Positions 37,601 through 45,907 of a stretch of DNA of 64,000 bases are shown piece by piece. Numbering within the stretch: position 1 is the first letter of the stretch; each line of letters begins with the position of its first letter. The DNA comes from Agarilytica rhodophyticola (GTDB lineage: Bacteria > Pseudomonadota > Gammaproteobacteria > Pseudomonadales > Cellvibrionaceae): the NCBI RefSeq assembly GCF_002157225.2, contig NZ_CP020038.1, positions 1,945,001 to 2,009,000 of the forward strand, given 5' to 3'. A model generated the notes under the pieces. The model searched no databases and was not told where the DNA came from. It was given only the letters and a program-made list of their open reading frames with translations. Both the position numbers and the translations under genes were made by a program.

Positions 37601-40600
37601 AGATGCTTGACCTTCAGTGTAATACTCCCACGCGAAAGTCGTCGGCGGTAGGCAAGTACTTTGCACACAGGTTGTAACACTGGACAGGCGGCTGGTCTGA
37701 TCATCTTGATCTGCTGGGTAGTCTTCATACTCCAGGGTATAATCGCGAATCGCTGAGGCTGTGCCTTGAATCACGTTATAGACATGGATACCGACCAATC
37801 GTTTAGTCACGGAAAAACGGTAACCAGAAATATAGTCTCGTTGCACATCAGGTCGTTCAGCATCCGTGTATTCGAAGGTGACATAGGCGTTGGCGGTAGT
37901 GCCATTACCATAGGCATAGTCAATACGCGTGAGACGATAGTCACTGCCTGCGGTATGTTCATAGTAATAGTCAATGCTATTGCCGACACTGTCTTTAAAT
38001 GCACTCATTGTCCAGGATACGGTATGCGCGTCGTCGGGCGTGCGCTGTTGGGCATTATTGCCATTGGCTTCACGGCCATAGGTACTGAGAGAGCCATCTT
38101 TGGCAATCGCGGTAAAATAATCGGGCGCACCATCACTGCCGCCCACCGAGGTGATGTACATAAAGCTCTCCACCTCGGTGCGGTATTGAGCGCCCACTGC
38201 CCCATAGTAAGCCCCATCAACAAGAATTAAGCGCTGACCGTTCAAGCAAAAACGATCGTCACTGTTCCAGCGAATAGCCGTAGTAGTGTTATCTTGCCCT
38301 AACGTTTGACGACAACGGCTGATCGCCGAAGACGCGGTCAAACTCCATCCTTGGCCTAACAGGGCGTTTCTATTTTGACTGGAATATTGCAAAGACACTT
38401 CGGGAGCAACGCCTGCTGTGCCTTGCGGTAGCGTGATAGGGATAGAATACGTTGCGGCCCCTTGTTCGTTAACACGGAACTGGCCTTCAAGGGAGCCGAT
38501 CAAGTCTGACGTAGAAGTATCGGGCGCATCAGGCATAGCAGCAGGCTGCGGTGCCGCATCCGGCGCGCCCAAGGCAGGGCTGGTATTGGCCAAATATTCT
38601 TGATAGTTAGTCAAGCCGTCGCCATCGGCATCCCCATCACCGCTTTGGCTGGTAAGGTCGCCAAAGTGCGTGAGTTCCCACTGATCGCCCAGACCATCGT
38701 TATCGCTGTCCAGTAAAAAGTCGCAATTGGCCTCTAAACAAAAGCCATAAAAGATTTGGAAAATACGCAGTAATTCTTGGTCAACGCGGGTAGAGAAGGC
38801 TTCGCTGCCGACTAGCTGCATGGCTAATTGCGTGCGCGTCAGTGCACCGCTGGTGAGTGCTGCGAGGTCTGCTTGATATTCGGGTGTATCCACCCACTCG
38901 GTAATATTTAACACGTTCTCATACAGAGCACCCACATAGAGGAAGTCGGTTAAACCGCCGTAAAGGGCAACACCGGAATCAGAGGTTAAAAAAGCTTCCG
39001 TCACCTCTTCTAAGGTCGCGCCATAATCTGGCAGTAAGGCATAGGTCCAGAATGTGAGTGTTTCTTTATCAGGATGACGACGCAATAAGCCTTCAAATAA
39101 ACGCCCCACTTGAAAGAGTTCGGTAGCATCCCAGCCGTCCACCACAAATTGCTCAAAGTCTTCGCCAACAGTGGTTAAGTAATCACGCAATAAGGACTGA
39201 TCGATACTCTGCCAGTTGAGTTGCTCCGGCCCGATCACTCCAGCCCGTAGCTGGTGCAATTGCCCATCCACAGAACTAAAGGACAGACTGTAATCCCCAT
39301 AAATCACTGGCTTTTCGGCAATACCGGCAGTGGCGTTATATGTCCAACGGACTTGTCCATCGGTGCCAAGGGAATAGAAACGGCTGTCCATCGCACCCGC
39401 GTAAACAAAGTCATATTGATCTACCAGAGGTGACGCCACCGCGCCTGCTGCGGGGAATTGCCAATGGATTTGGCCACTGAGTACATCTTCAGCGCCACCC
39501 ACCGCCACAAGGTGGCGATCACCGCCGCCCACATAGACGGTATTTTCATTCAATGAAAGGGCAGGCTGGGTGGTAATCGGTTCTTGAATATCCACCGGCC
39601 ACCCCGTAATAAGTGTACCGGCACTGTCATAGGCATACAGTTGATCACCACGGCCAATATAAATAATCCCGTTAGCACTGACGGTAGGTGGCCCACTATT
39701 GACGGCAGGTTCCGGTGATGCATTATTGGGATAGACCTGGGTTGAAGCACGATTATTATTAGTGGTATTCACCACCGATAACGATAATCCACCCAGATTA
39801 TTTAAGGCATCAATAATCAAGGCATCATCGATAGGCAATTGCAGGGAATCGTTGTTAACGATTAATTCAGGTGAACTAAACGTTTGGTTTAACGGGCTGG
39901 TTGTAATAGAACTCACAGCCACTTCAGTATTAGTATCAAAGCCGGTGCCAGTAATCGATACACAGGTGCCATCGCAAGCGAGTGATGCGCTGTAAAGCAC
40001 CGGCGTATCAATCACACTCACGGATAAAATCCCTCCAGGCGTACTACAGGCGTTTTGATCATTACAGGCCAATACACGGTAAGAATAGGTATTGGTGGTC
40101 TTATTATTGAGTACAAGTGATGTTGTGCTTTGATTGGCGATTTGCTGCCAAGGGCCAGTCCCTATTTGTTCTTCCACTAAGTAGTGATCCAGGTTTTCTG
40201 TAATCGCATCCCAACAGATCTCAAAAGCGCCAGTGCTTTGGCCACTAGTAGCACCGTTGGCACATATGGCTGAAGTTTTTAAATAGGTGGGGCCGGGGCG
40301 TTGTGGTACCGGTAAGGTGACAGTCACAGTATAAGGGGCACTAAAGGCTGAACACCCCAGATCGTTGCACGCATTAACGCGATAGGTGTAGGTGCCATTG
40401 CCTAAGCCGGTAAAAGAAGAGGCACGATTGGCGGAGCGAATCACGCGGGTAAAATCGCCATCGCTGCAGGTCGCCAAACGGCATTCTTGTAGCTCGTATT
40501 CATTCGCATCTGTTACTGCATTCCAGCTGAGTGTGTAAATCCCGGTACTGTTATTTACTCCGGTGTCTGCCGCTAATCCTGTCGGTGCTGAATTAGGTGC

Positions 40601-41854
40601 GGTTTGTTCAATCCCTTCAATCACCACGACTGGCGAAGACGCACTGGTGATGCCGTGATTATCGGTGGCTTGTGCGGTAATGGAATGTAAACCCGAAGCG
40701 GAGACTGTCCACGTGGCGGTATAAGGTGCGCTGGTATCGGTGCTGATGATACTGCCATTGCGAAAAAACTGTACTTGGGTGATGGTGCCATCATCACTGG
40801 CGGTTGCGCCGATGGACACACTGTCTCCCACATCAAATTGTGTGTTAGGTGCGGGACTATTAATAAATACGGTGGGGCGTGTGTGCACATTGACCGTGAT
40901 AGCGGTTGAACGTGTGGTGGCGCCATGATTATCGGTAGCGCGAGCCTCCAGTGTTTGTGCACCTGATTGTGTGGGTGTCCATTGAGCGGTAAACGGTGCG
41001 CTGGTATCGCGGGCAATACGTGTTGTGCCGTGGTAAAAATCCACGTAGGAGACGGAGCCGTTGGTATCGGTCGCACTGGCTGACAATAGAAGTACTTGGT
41101 TTAATAATTGGTAGTGGCCATTGCTAGGAGAGAACAATGAAACATTCGGCCTAATATTCCCTTGGCAACGGGCAGAAGTTCGCCACGGCGTGCGTGTGTT
41201 GGGTTGTTGATCATAATAGGCGCGCACGCGATACCGACGTTCTTCGCCGGTGTTAATGCCGGGTCGTGAAATTGAGGTGGCACTTGCGCCAGCCGGATTG
41301 GTTAAACGTGTCCATGTGCTCCCCCCATTAGAAGATTCTTCAATATCGTAACGATTCGCCGCCGAGACTGCTGGCCAACTAACGGTATAACTATTGATAC
41401 AGTAGTTGGGTAACGAAATGGCTCCCATCGAACCTAATTGACGAATGACCGTAATAGTGCCGATGAGATCGATATCTGTTCCACCGCCATCAGGATCACC
41501 GTTGTCGTTAATTTCCGACTCAGCATAATACTGGTACACACCATTATCATGGTTGAGTGTAATGGTGCGTGTTTCACCATCCACAAGTCCAAAATCTAAT
41601 TGCGTTTGCTGACCATTAAAGGTGCGTGTGGCCGTTAAGCGAATCGCATCAATTTGAGGATCACTTGGAAAGGAATAGGAAATTCTGTAAGTGCCATTAG
41701 TATCGGTATAAGTGGCTGTGGAACCCGATCCGCTGACATTCTCCACATCAAGAAAATTAAAATAGGATTGTGCGGATGCCGAAGCCCCAAAAGTAATTAA
41801 ACATAAAGGTAATAAAAAGAGAGTAAAATATTTATTAATATCCATAGGCTTCAT
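31685..41854 (-). CDS. Giant secreted SpvB/RHS polymorphic toxin with HEAAH metallopeptidase tip
   Basis: 3389 residues. Start at 41854: AGAGG lies upstream, and a signal peptide follows (FTLFLLPLCLITFGASASAQ). In order: FN3/Ig-like domains (~150-450, e.g. HGITSASSPVV), a PQQ-like propeller (~700-870), a DUF4214-like helical domain (~880-1035, VGEDFEQFVVDGWDATELF), a calcium-motif stretch (DSDNDGLGDQWE), SpvB (~1135, ATYSIPITLPQGTAGVAPEV), FG-GAP repeats (~1450-1820), then RHS/YD repeats. The RHS core ends with YDPRLARFIQADPF and NPLNASDPSGYFS (~2995-3030). The variable tip ends with LVHEAAHLAGIRGH, a zincin HExxH at 3334-3338. Probably an antibacterial or anti-host effector; export by its signal peptide. 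Confidence 0.88.
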   Translation of the reverse strand: MKPMDINKYFTLFLLPLCLITFGASASAQSYFNFLDVENVSGSGSTATYTDTNGTYRISYSFPSDPQIDAIRLTATRTFNGQQTQLDFGLVDGETRTITLNHDNGVYQYYAESEINDNGDPDGGGTDIDLIGTITVIRQLGSMGAISLPNYCINSYTVSWPAVSAANRYDIEESSNGGSTWTRLTNPAGASATSISRPGINTGEERRYRVRAYYDQQPNTRTPWRTSARCQGNIRPNVSLFSPSNGHYQLLNQVLLLSASATDTNGSVSYVDFYHGTTRIARDTSAPFTAQWTPTQSGAQTLEARATDNHGATTRSTAITVNVHTRPTVFINSPAPNTQFDVGDSVSIGATASDDGTITQVQFFRNGSIISTDTSAPYTATWTVSASGLHSITAQATDNHGITSASSPVVVIEGIEQTAPNSAPTGLAADTGVNNSTGIYTLSWNAVTDANEYELQECRLATCSDGDFTRVIRSANRASSFTGLGNGTYTYRVNACNDLGCSAFSAPYTVTVTLPVPQRPGPTYLKTSAICANGATSGQSTGAFEICWDAITENLDHYLVEEQIGTGPWQQIANQSTTSLVLNNKTTNTYSYRVLACNDQNACSTPGGILSVSVIDTPVLYSASLACDGTCVSITGTGFDTNTEVAVSSITTSPLNQTFSSPELIVNNDSLQLPIDDALIIDALNNLGGLSLSVVNTTNNNRASTQVYPNNASPEPAVNSGPPTVSANGIIYIGRGDQLYAYDSAGTLITGWPVDIQEPITTQPALSLNENTVYVGGGDRHLVAVGGAEDVLSGQIHWQFPAAGAVASPLVDQYDFVYAGAMDSRFYSLGTDGQVRWTYNATAGIAEKPVIYGDYSLSFSSVDGQLHQLRAGVIGPEQLNWQSIDQSLLRDYLTTVGEDFEQFVVDGWDATELFQVGRLFEGLLRRHPDKETLTFWTYALLPDYGATLEEVTEAFLTSDSGVALYGGLTDFLYVGALYENVLNITEWVDTPEYQADLAALTSGALTRTQLAMQLVGSEAFSTRVDQELLRIFQIFYGFCLEANCDFLLDSDNDGLGDQWELTHFGDLTSQSGDGDADGDGLTNYQEYLANTSPALGAPDAAPQPAAMPDAPDTSTSDLIGSLEGQFRVNEQGAATYSIPITLPQGTAGVAPEVSLQYSSQNRNALLGQGWSLTASSAISRCRQTLGQDNTTTAIRWNSDDRFCLNGQRLILVDGAYYGAVGAQYRTEVESFMYITSVGGSDGAPDYFTAIAKDGSLSTYGREANGNNAQQRTPDDAHTVSWTMSAFKDSVGNSIDYYYEHTAGSDYRLTRIDYAYGNGTTANAYVTFEYTDAERPDVQRDYISGYRFSVTKRLVGIHVYNVIQGTASAIRDYTLEYEDYPADQDDQTSRLSSVTTCVQSTCLPPTTFAWEYYTEGQASTASDVITFTNPQLIADYSFGDVDGDGEQDIFFLFGGLEPVRLGYATMSEGNLQRKNFASGEDHVFINAVLTEVAGISRPGPISGRIEPFDYNADGRSDLAVYAEGDGGWTIYVSTPTTDGWLLQALDDSHFIAANHTLQFIDVNSDGLSDIVYLDDQSRVVVRHLEPSGAAISSNTFYHFGNATTYTLEMPAAYANRDTPVRDDLSSSVGDINGDGVPELLIRYRYIGDAPVGTAVRQFQFYYDVYSFTNGGLEPLDERFFVGESRVITGGLASELGRVSLVDLNGDGLSDRVTTFEGEVTYALSNGVSFEAEHTLLLTRGDGENEFDRAPTFTDFDADGDVDILYLTYPFKQLRMHRWDKHAETFNASSEYVRPAGTGGDPNIRENHIFVDGDGDGALDYFRYRAMDGELSRYPSLHSGPVNVVSEITNGLGGVTEITYEPLSQSDHYSRLEVGETLGALLNQVCTREDIGDLMLCESYYQLDASQFYSALNANWSGHHTLGKYQPVLEFRSAYPIVTDIASSAPAAGATPGIDPTTKSHISYYYAAAKMQAAGRGFLGFERLTSIDEQMQIQTVTTYRQDFPFHGRPHMTEVFTPEGERLSQLTNTWAIQGWQPEWASTLTNNGSVALGPLQVHMANSTETTFVSATDSTQLDGLRVSDSEQQSTLTTNTYDDWGNVTEVIVDTRSDGFSHVKTITNHYDSGLTLGLHGQEGQDFTYAQMGRVRQTDTVIVQNGETSETRTAVFTYHTSGNHVGMMATETVEPRGSANDQLSQALTIEYFYDDFGNQRRVESRGWDGHQSVTRYEESLYDSIGRYMVSSTNSYGQVTQTTLEGERNSLGQPTKVTDINGVATYFHYGAFGRQSQSYSENGAWTQTLMRACDSSCPTSAVYIQDTTQAGGGQSRTFIDVLGRTLREAATSFDGRWVNVDMEYDALGRMVRRSEPYFASDSAQFWTEIRYDRLSRPVETRLPGITGTARVAYNGLSTTSTNPLSQNKTEIRNGLGQLVEVIDHMGGRLAYTYDLQGDLATSTHHGTPLEPQQVQVKMCYDHLGRKTAMLDPDKGGAFAQTHQCPTQFDTPIAGWWLYRYNAFGELISQLDAKGQASTLTYDLLGRTTARIDTRVDGSIEGNTQWEYNNAVLGDDLGVLEHVEDSISGYRQTYVYDTLTRLSETHTRLAANDDHYEKITYDQFGRALQAFDAAGDQRFQSSAIENIYNDFGFLRQVVNANRVNGEKQTYYEVLATDERGNVISSRSGNGVTTEHDYDDATGRLSDMWASSQLGNRDIQFHHYEWDDANNLSSRSDNSAGKALVESFSYDDLNRLLTTQVTGSSSAGLQEIRYDSLGNIIFKTGVGDYHYGSDCANGFGPHAVCHTSEDNAAYAYDANGNLDNDGTGRTLVYSTFDKAIEIQKGEHTTAFRYAPNRSRYLRTDTSSAGVTTTRYIGKVEKVTHSDGRQSIKRYLPGGTLVTLTLNGSGTKTGEKTEYLHKDHLGSLDVITDVNGVIARDSNNREQVFSFDAWGQRRSGQSWEALLANELSHFTTLVVDASTPRGFTMHEHLDAVGLIHMNGRIYDPRLARFIQADPFIQAATNTQSYNRYSYVFNNPLNASDPSGYFSVGFVNTLFQAAQTVISIVAAVNCGACAAYFAAGFAATNTAIAGGNLGDIAIAAVTAYASATATSNLGLDGFNEVEILQLGVLGGVTSVLNGGKFGHGFISAGVGAAVGGRLAYSGSADLGANIMRGVASSVIGGSVSSLTGGKFGNGAAYAAFSWAVSGGLHPSTEESIFQPGSGENPTGDRNINTSVEDSRLKSIDRIKETALTIDAAMEGNSKARRHIRKYFKTDKAEDLAEIKRIYSEIANELATATILEGDADYIARRRSQGSLVGAWVSQDDYPDTIFFNPGIAFSEDFEAMLVHEAAHLAGIRGHKEYDGEIVYGNELVKKFTRSAGWSGARENPSNFSCAVYPDAKSC

Positions 41855-41904
41855 TCGAATACCTCTCTTGAAAAAAGTATGACGATGAAAAATAAAATAC
41901 TTCG

Positions 41905-43395
41905 TTAACGTACCCATACGACACTCGCCTCCCTGTTCTGTAATGGATTGGCAGGCTCCACGGCATACAAACGTCCTTCACTATCTTTGATATAAAGATA
42001 ATCCGTGGGTGCACTTGCAGGGGAAACGATGGGGGCAGCATTGACGGTGGTATTGGCCGATACATTAAGACGTAAACGCCACAGTTCAGTACCATTTACA
42101 TCGAAGGCGTAAAGCCAACCATTTTGAGTAATGGCGAATACTGTATTTTTTTCATTATTGAAGGCAAGACCAGCAACTGCGCCTTGTGTATCCGCTGACC
42201 AAAGGACATCTCCAGAAATAGTATTAATACTGTAAACGTCAGTATTATTGGAGCCGACAAAAATCGTATTATTAGAACCGATTAAAGGCTCGGCGTTAAT
42301 TAAGCCAAGTGATTGCGACCAAAGCTCGCTACCGTCAGTGTCCAGTTTTCGCAATAAACTATTATGTGTGCTGACATAGCGTGAGCCATCTTCAGCAATG
42401 GTGGTGGCTTTCGCTGCTGAACTGAGGGCAGGCACGTTGAGTCGATCCGCAGAAGCGGCATAAATAAATGCGGAGCGTGCTTTCCAAATATCTTCGTTAT
42501 AAACGGCTAAGGTAAATCCACGTAATGTACGTGAAGAGTCAAGCGCTAACGGGGAAGCAAATGTCCAAATATGGGTAATGCCCGGACGAATATGAGAGCG
42601 CCCCTCATAATTCTCCCAGCGATGATCCATCCTCAACGCAGAAACAAGATCCGGGTTATTCGTGCTGACACTTCTTGGTTCGGGAAACCCGATCTCTTGT
42701 ACTTCCGGATCAGGGATGCCCATTGAGTCATAAATTAATACGCGATCGACATCCCCCTGTCCATTATCGTAAAGGGCATAGAGCATTGTTTTATTGCCAC
42801 TGCCTGAGATTAAAAAATTAATGGAGGCGTAACGCGCTTGCTGATCCAGCGGCAGTGTCACATCGACACTCGCTAATGGGTGTGTATTAGAACTGCTATG
42901 AGGACGATGTGCCCTGACAACATTCGGTTGTGTTTGAAGATGCTGCGGCTCCCCTTGAGGTCGGAGAACAAAACCACCTTGCGGAACGGCATCACGCGAT
43001 GTATCTAAACGGAAAAGACCGTAAGCTGTGGTCAATTCGCCACTACTTGGCAAACCAGAATCACTTTGATCATCCCAGCTATAGGTCACGCCAAAGCTAA
43101 GGTTATGGTCACCAAAGACACGCCCCACATCGCTGCTGACAAATCCCCAGCTGGCTGGTGGATCATATAAGGCCGCATGACTCGCCTCGGCATTGGAAAT
43201 ATAGCCATCGTAATTAACGCCTAGAGAAATATCTAAAGGGACAATATCCGCATAAGCAGAGCGGGGAACAACTTGGACAATAGAAAAAAAACAGATAAAC
43301 AAAAATATTCTATTTATCATGTTGTAGGTTCTTTTTCTTTCTAAATTAAGAAAAATAAAAGAACAACAAGAAATAGTAAGGCGAGAGGGATTCAT
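41905..43395 (-). CDS. Secreted beta-propeller (PQQ-like) protein paired with the RHS toxin
   Basis: About 496 residues. The ATG at 43395 has a strong AAGGAGGATGT upstream; an in-frame ATG at 43320 begins a better signal peptide (MINRIFLFICFFSIVQVVPRSAYA), so the mature start is uncertain. The C-terminal half has PQQ/quinoprotein-type blades (SRYVSTHNSLLRKLDTDGSELWSQSL, NTDVYSINTISGDVLWSADT, GWLYAFDVNGTELWRLRL). The first half is beta-rich without a known family. It ends 50 bases before the RHS start on the same strand, so the two are co-transcribed. Its blades match those inside the RHS protein's own propeller (DUYxGGGDRHLVAVGG-like), suggesting a shared origin or a binding partner. Confidence 0.72.
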   Translation of the reverse strand: MNPSRLTISCCSFIFLNLERKRTYNMINRIFLFICFFSIVQVVPRSAYADIVPLDISLGVNYDGYISNAEASHAALYDPPASWGFVSSDVGRVFGDHNLSFGVTYSWDDQSDSGLPSSGELTTAYGLFRLDTSRDAVPQGGFVLRPQGEPQHLQTQPNVVRAHRPHSSSNTHPLASVDVTLPLDQQARYASINFLISGSGNKTMLYALYDNGQGDVDRVLIYDSMGIPDPEVQEIGFPEPRSVSTNNPDLVSALRMDHRWENYEGRSHIRPGITHIWTFASPLALDSSRTLRGFTLAVYNEDIWKARSAFIYAASADRLNVPALSSAAKATTIAEDGSRYVSTHNSLLRKLDTDGSELWSQSLGLINAEPLIGSNNTIFVGSNNTDVYSINTISGDVLWSADTQGAVAGLAFNNEKNTVFAITQNGWLYAFDVNGTELWRLRLNVSANTTVNAAPIVSPASAPTDYLYIKDSEGRLYAVEPANPLQNREASVVWVR

Positions 43396-43901
43396 ACATC
43401 CTCCTTGTATAAATGAAAAGCACACAGAAATACCTCACGATAAGGTATGTTATGTGTATATGTTGTTGGGATTAAATACTTTACTGGACGATAAACATGT
43501 GATGTATCCTTAAACGTTAAATATCGGCTTCCTAGACCTTTGCGAAAACACGGTATATCAATACATTTTTTTAAAAAATTACACCGCGTTATTCGAGACA
43601 AATATGGAAAAATAAACACTAACTTGTCGAAAATTTTAACATAAGGTGTATTAAAATACAGTGTTTTAAGTGACATATTGCCTATATGATTTTTTTTCAT
43701 ACAACATAGCTCCTTACACACAAGAACATGAATACATCATGAACATGTGAATAATGTTGATGTTAACTATAAGTGTAGGTTGTGATGATTCGTGCCGCGT
43801 ATGCGACTTTGGTCGTAATGTGTAACAGATAAAAAAAGCGTCCTTGCTGAGTGTTCGTCTTCCTTGGTCTTGCTCCCCCATAGATTATTGATTATTGTCC
43901 A
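43396..43901 (-). promoter_or_regulatory. Upstream region of the toxin operon
   Basis: About 500 bases without a convincing gene. A 109-codon open frame (43392-43721) is basic and lacks codon or family support. This region probably carries the promoter of the secreted beta-propeller/RHS operon, with AT-rich stretches near 43740-43790. Confidence 0.35.
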
Positions 43902-44492
43902 TTAGTCTTCGGCCAAGACTGCCGGGTCTGCTGGAAATGACAAAGCAATATTTTCTTCAAAAACAATGCCGCGCAAGTTATGACGCATAAACGTGTCTCT
44001 AAAATCGTGTCGGCAATAGATCCCGAGATAGTTATCGTATTCACATTTAAACAGGGGTAAATGTGTCAGCTTCTCCTCAATAAAATGCAGTGTGGTGACG
44101 TAGTCATATTCATTTTTTGTGGAGTGTTTTATATCTAGCCCATTAAATTGTTCGGCAATTTTTAACGGATTATAAAGGTAGGCTCGTGTATCTTCGGAAT
44201 AGACCGGTAGGAACTCACCATGATCTGCTAGCGTCTCGTAAAAAATTGTGTAAGACTTTTCATTGAATAACATACGCCCGTAGTCGGCGATAATATCGGG
44301 AATGGGAAGCAGTGGCCCTTCTTCGAGAGAATTATGAAAATGGAACCGGATGGGTTGCCATTGATGGGTATAATGCACGGCATTAATCTCGATACCAAAA
44401 ACACTGTAACGGCCTAACTTTTTCAACAGATCGTTGCTATCCAATTGGTAGGTGGCATAACGATAAAAGTTAGGATGAATTCTGTAAATCAT
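43902..44492 (-). CDS. Imm11 / DUF1629-like protein (candidate immunity)
   Basis: 196 residues. PIPDIIADYGRMLFNEKSYTIFYETLADHGEFLPVY, then SEDTRAYLYNPLKIAEQFNGLDI match the imm11 (DUF1629) pattern of an LPD..-x-ysLF...-L-..-GEF.PV.-...YYLfNPL motif. Imm11-type proteins are immunity factors of polymorphic toxin systems. No signal peptide, so a cytoplasmic immunity protein. It lies 507 bases upstream of the toxin operon on the same strand and beside a related gene. Not an established partner of the HEAAH tip, which would act in the periplasm or outside. Confidence 0.62.
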   Translation of the reverse strand: MIYRIHPNFYRYATYQLDSNDLLKKLGRYSVFGIEINAVHYTHQWQPIRFHFHNSLEEGPLLPIPDIIADYGRMLFNEKSYTIFYETLADHGEFLPVYSEDTRAYLYNPLKIAEQFNGLDIKHSTKNEYDYVTTLHFIEEKLTHLPLFKCEYDNYLGIYCRHDFRDTFMRHNLRGIVFEENIALSFPADPAVLAED

Positions 44493-44528
44493 GTGAATGA
44501 TGTCCTTATGGAAATAATATCAAGCCGG

Positions 44529-45026
44529 TCAGTTGGCAACTTTCGACCATTGCTGTGTTTGTTCCCGACAAAACCGCAGCCCGGTTAACGGTATTGTTTC
44601 AATAATATTTTTAAATCGCTGGTGGCAGACAAGCGCGGATGTCTTGTCTTGTATACCTTTAAAGATCAAGGTATTTTTAGTGGTAGAAATGAGCGTTTTT
44701 TTTGTGGCTCGTTTAAGAAACAGGGAAGGGCAGAACACATAGCCAATATGGTCGCTGGCATAAACACGAATAAACGTCCCGTATTTCTCAAGCGCACTGG
44801 CGATACAATGGTAGGCGTGAAGACTGAAATACATCGAATGCTGGTGGACAATAATATCCGGCAGCAGGGTATTAATAATCGTGCCTTTGTCAGCGGACGA
44901 AAATGTAATATGTGCATGCTGTGACATATCGCTCTCCCATGTTATAATACTAAGGCCGAGTAGCCAGTCGCTACGCAGCGAATATTGGATAGGGGTTGGC
45001 CTATCCTGATGGATGCTGTAGAACAT
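44529..45026 (-). CDS. Imm11 / DUF1629-like protein, second copy
   Basis: 165 residues. TLLPDIIVHQHSMYFSLHAYHCIASALEKYGTFIRVYA, then DHIGYVFCPSLFLKRATKKT keep the family order. The opening (MFYSIHQDR) parallels its neighbour's (MIYRIHPNF), so the two are paralogues. They are 37 bases apart on one strand and probably form an operon. Orphan immunity genes accumulate next to polymorphic toxins; here they lie upstream of the toxin gene. Confidence 0.57.
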   Translation of the reverse strand: MFYSIHQDRPTPIQYSLRSDWLLGLSIITWESDMSQHAHITFSSADKGTIINTLLPDIIVHQHSMYFSLHAYHCIASALEKYGTFIRVYASDHIGYVFCPSLFLKRATKKTLISTTKNTLIFKGIQDKTSALVCHQRFKNIIETIPLTGLRFCREQTQQWSKVAN

Positions 45027-45107
45027 AATGAAAAAATATATTACCCTACGCTATGGCTAGCGCATAAAAGTGTTAGGCTCTTTAAAGTAGCGTGCTATTT
45101 TTTTATA

Positions 45108-45419
45108 TTATGTTTGCATTTTTTCTTGTAATCCTCGTCTTTCCATATGTTTGTTGTAGGCTTCTTCCAATAACTCGTTAATAGACACTGTCTCACCGGC
45201 ATAGGTTTTTTTGCCTTCCACAAGCAGCATCACTTCCCATACTTTATCGCAAGGGATATACCCCGATTTTACCCATCGTGCGACAGCACTCACCGAGACA
45301 TTCATCGCTTTTGCTAACGCCGCTTGATTACCAAAAATACGTAAGACCTTTTTAATTCCCGGCGTTAGGGCTTTAGAGTGATGTGTGATGTTATACTGCG
45401 ATTTCATGATGGATCTCAT
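45108..45419 (-). CDS. YdaS/Cro-like HTH protein
   Basis: 103 residues. LRIFGNQAALAKAMNVSVSAVARWVKSGYIPCDKVWEV is a Cro/YdaS-type helix-turn-helix, typical of phage-derived repressors and antitoxins. Its ATG overlaps the stop of the upstream gene as ATGA, so they are co-translated. May regulate the neighbouring immunity genes or the operon itself. Confidence 0.75.
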   Translation of the reverse strand: MRSIMKSQYNITHHSKALTPGIKKVLRIFGNQAALAKAMNVSVSAVARWVKSGYIPCDKVWEVMLLVEGKKTYAGETVSINELLEEAYNKHMERRGLQEKMQT

Positions 45420-45907
45420 CGATAAGCTTTATTATTATTTTCTATTATTTTTTTTGCTGCTTTTTGTTTCCTGATATGCGCTAATTCAACAATGTTGTTG
45501 AATTTAATACAGTTATTTTTTTTGTGTTTTTTTATTTCTAGGTTGCTATCAAACATTCTACTTGTTGTGTATTTACCTTCGAAATGTAAATCAATTGTCA
45601 TCGTATTCCATTTAAACATATCTTCGAAGTAAGCATTATAAGCATGCAAAATAGTACAAATAGTTGAGATAAAATCTCTGGTATCGTTTGTGAGAGGGAT
45701 ATTTTTTGCTTGAGCACCTTGCTCTTCCTCTACGGAAAATTTAATTTTAAAATCTTTCTTATTTTTTTTAATGACATGTAAATGCATCATGAAGAAGTCG
45801 TCTTCGTAAGTATCAAGCAGTTGAATGATGATCTTATTGATTAGTCTTTTTGTGTAGTCCTTGTCTATATCTTTGTATAGTAATGCTTTAAAGCTGTGTT
45901 TCTGCAT
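45416..45907 (-). CDS. Hypothetical protein coupled to the YdaS-like gene
   Basis: 163 residues, lysine-rich, with an aromatic stretch (AYFEDMFKWNTMTIDLHFEGKYTT). The 'FKWNTxxIDLxxEGK' run loosely recalls YezG-type immunity proteins, but I do not consider that secure. No signal peptide or membrane helix. It overlaps the HTH gene in ATGA and probably forms a two-gene unit (toxin/antitoxin or immunity plus regulator). Confidence 0.5.
   Translation of the reverse strand: MQKHSFKALLYKDIDKDYTKRLINKIIIQLLDTYEDDFFMMHLHVIKKNKKDFKIKFSVEEEQGAQAKNIPLTNDTRDFISTICTILHAYNAYFEDMFKWNTMTIDLHFEGKYTTSRMFDSNLEIKKHKKNNCIKFNNIVELAHIRKQKAAKKIIENNNKAYR

Noticed and set aside
31685..41854. Numerous 60-150-codon frames on the opposite strand or other frames of the RHS gene
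   Set aside because: They are shadows of a long, GC-richer coding sequence and have no ribosome binding sites or families.
43392..43721. 109-codon frame upstream of the secreted propeller gene
   Set aside because: No family, unusual composition, and it overlaps the strong ribosome binding site of the next gene.
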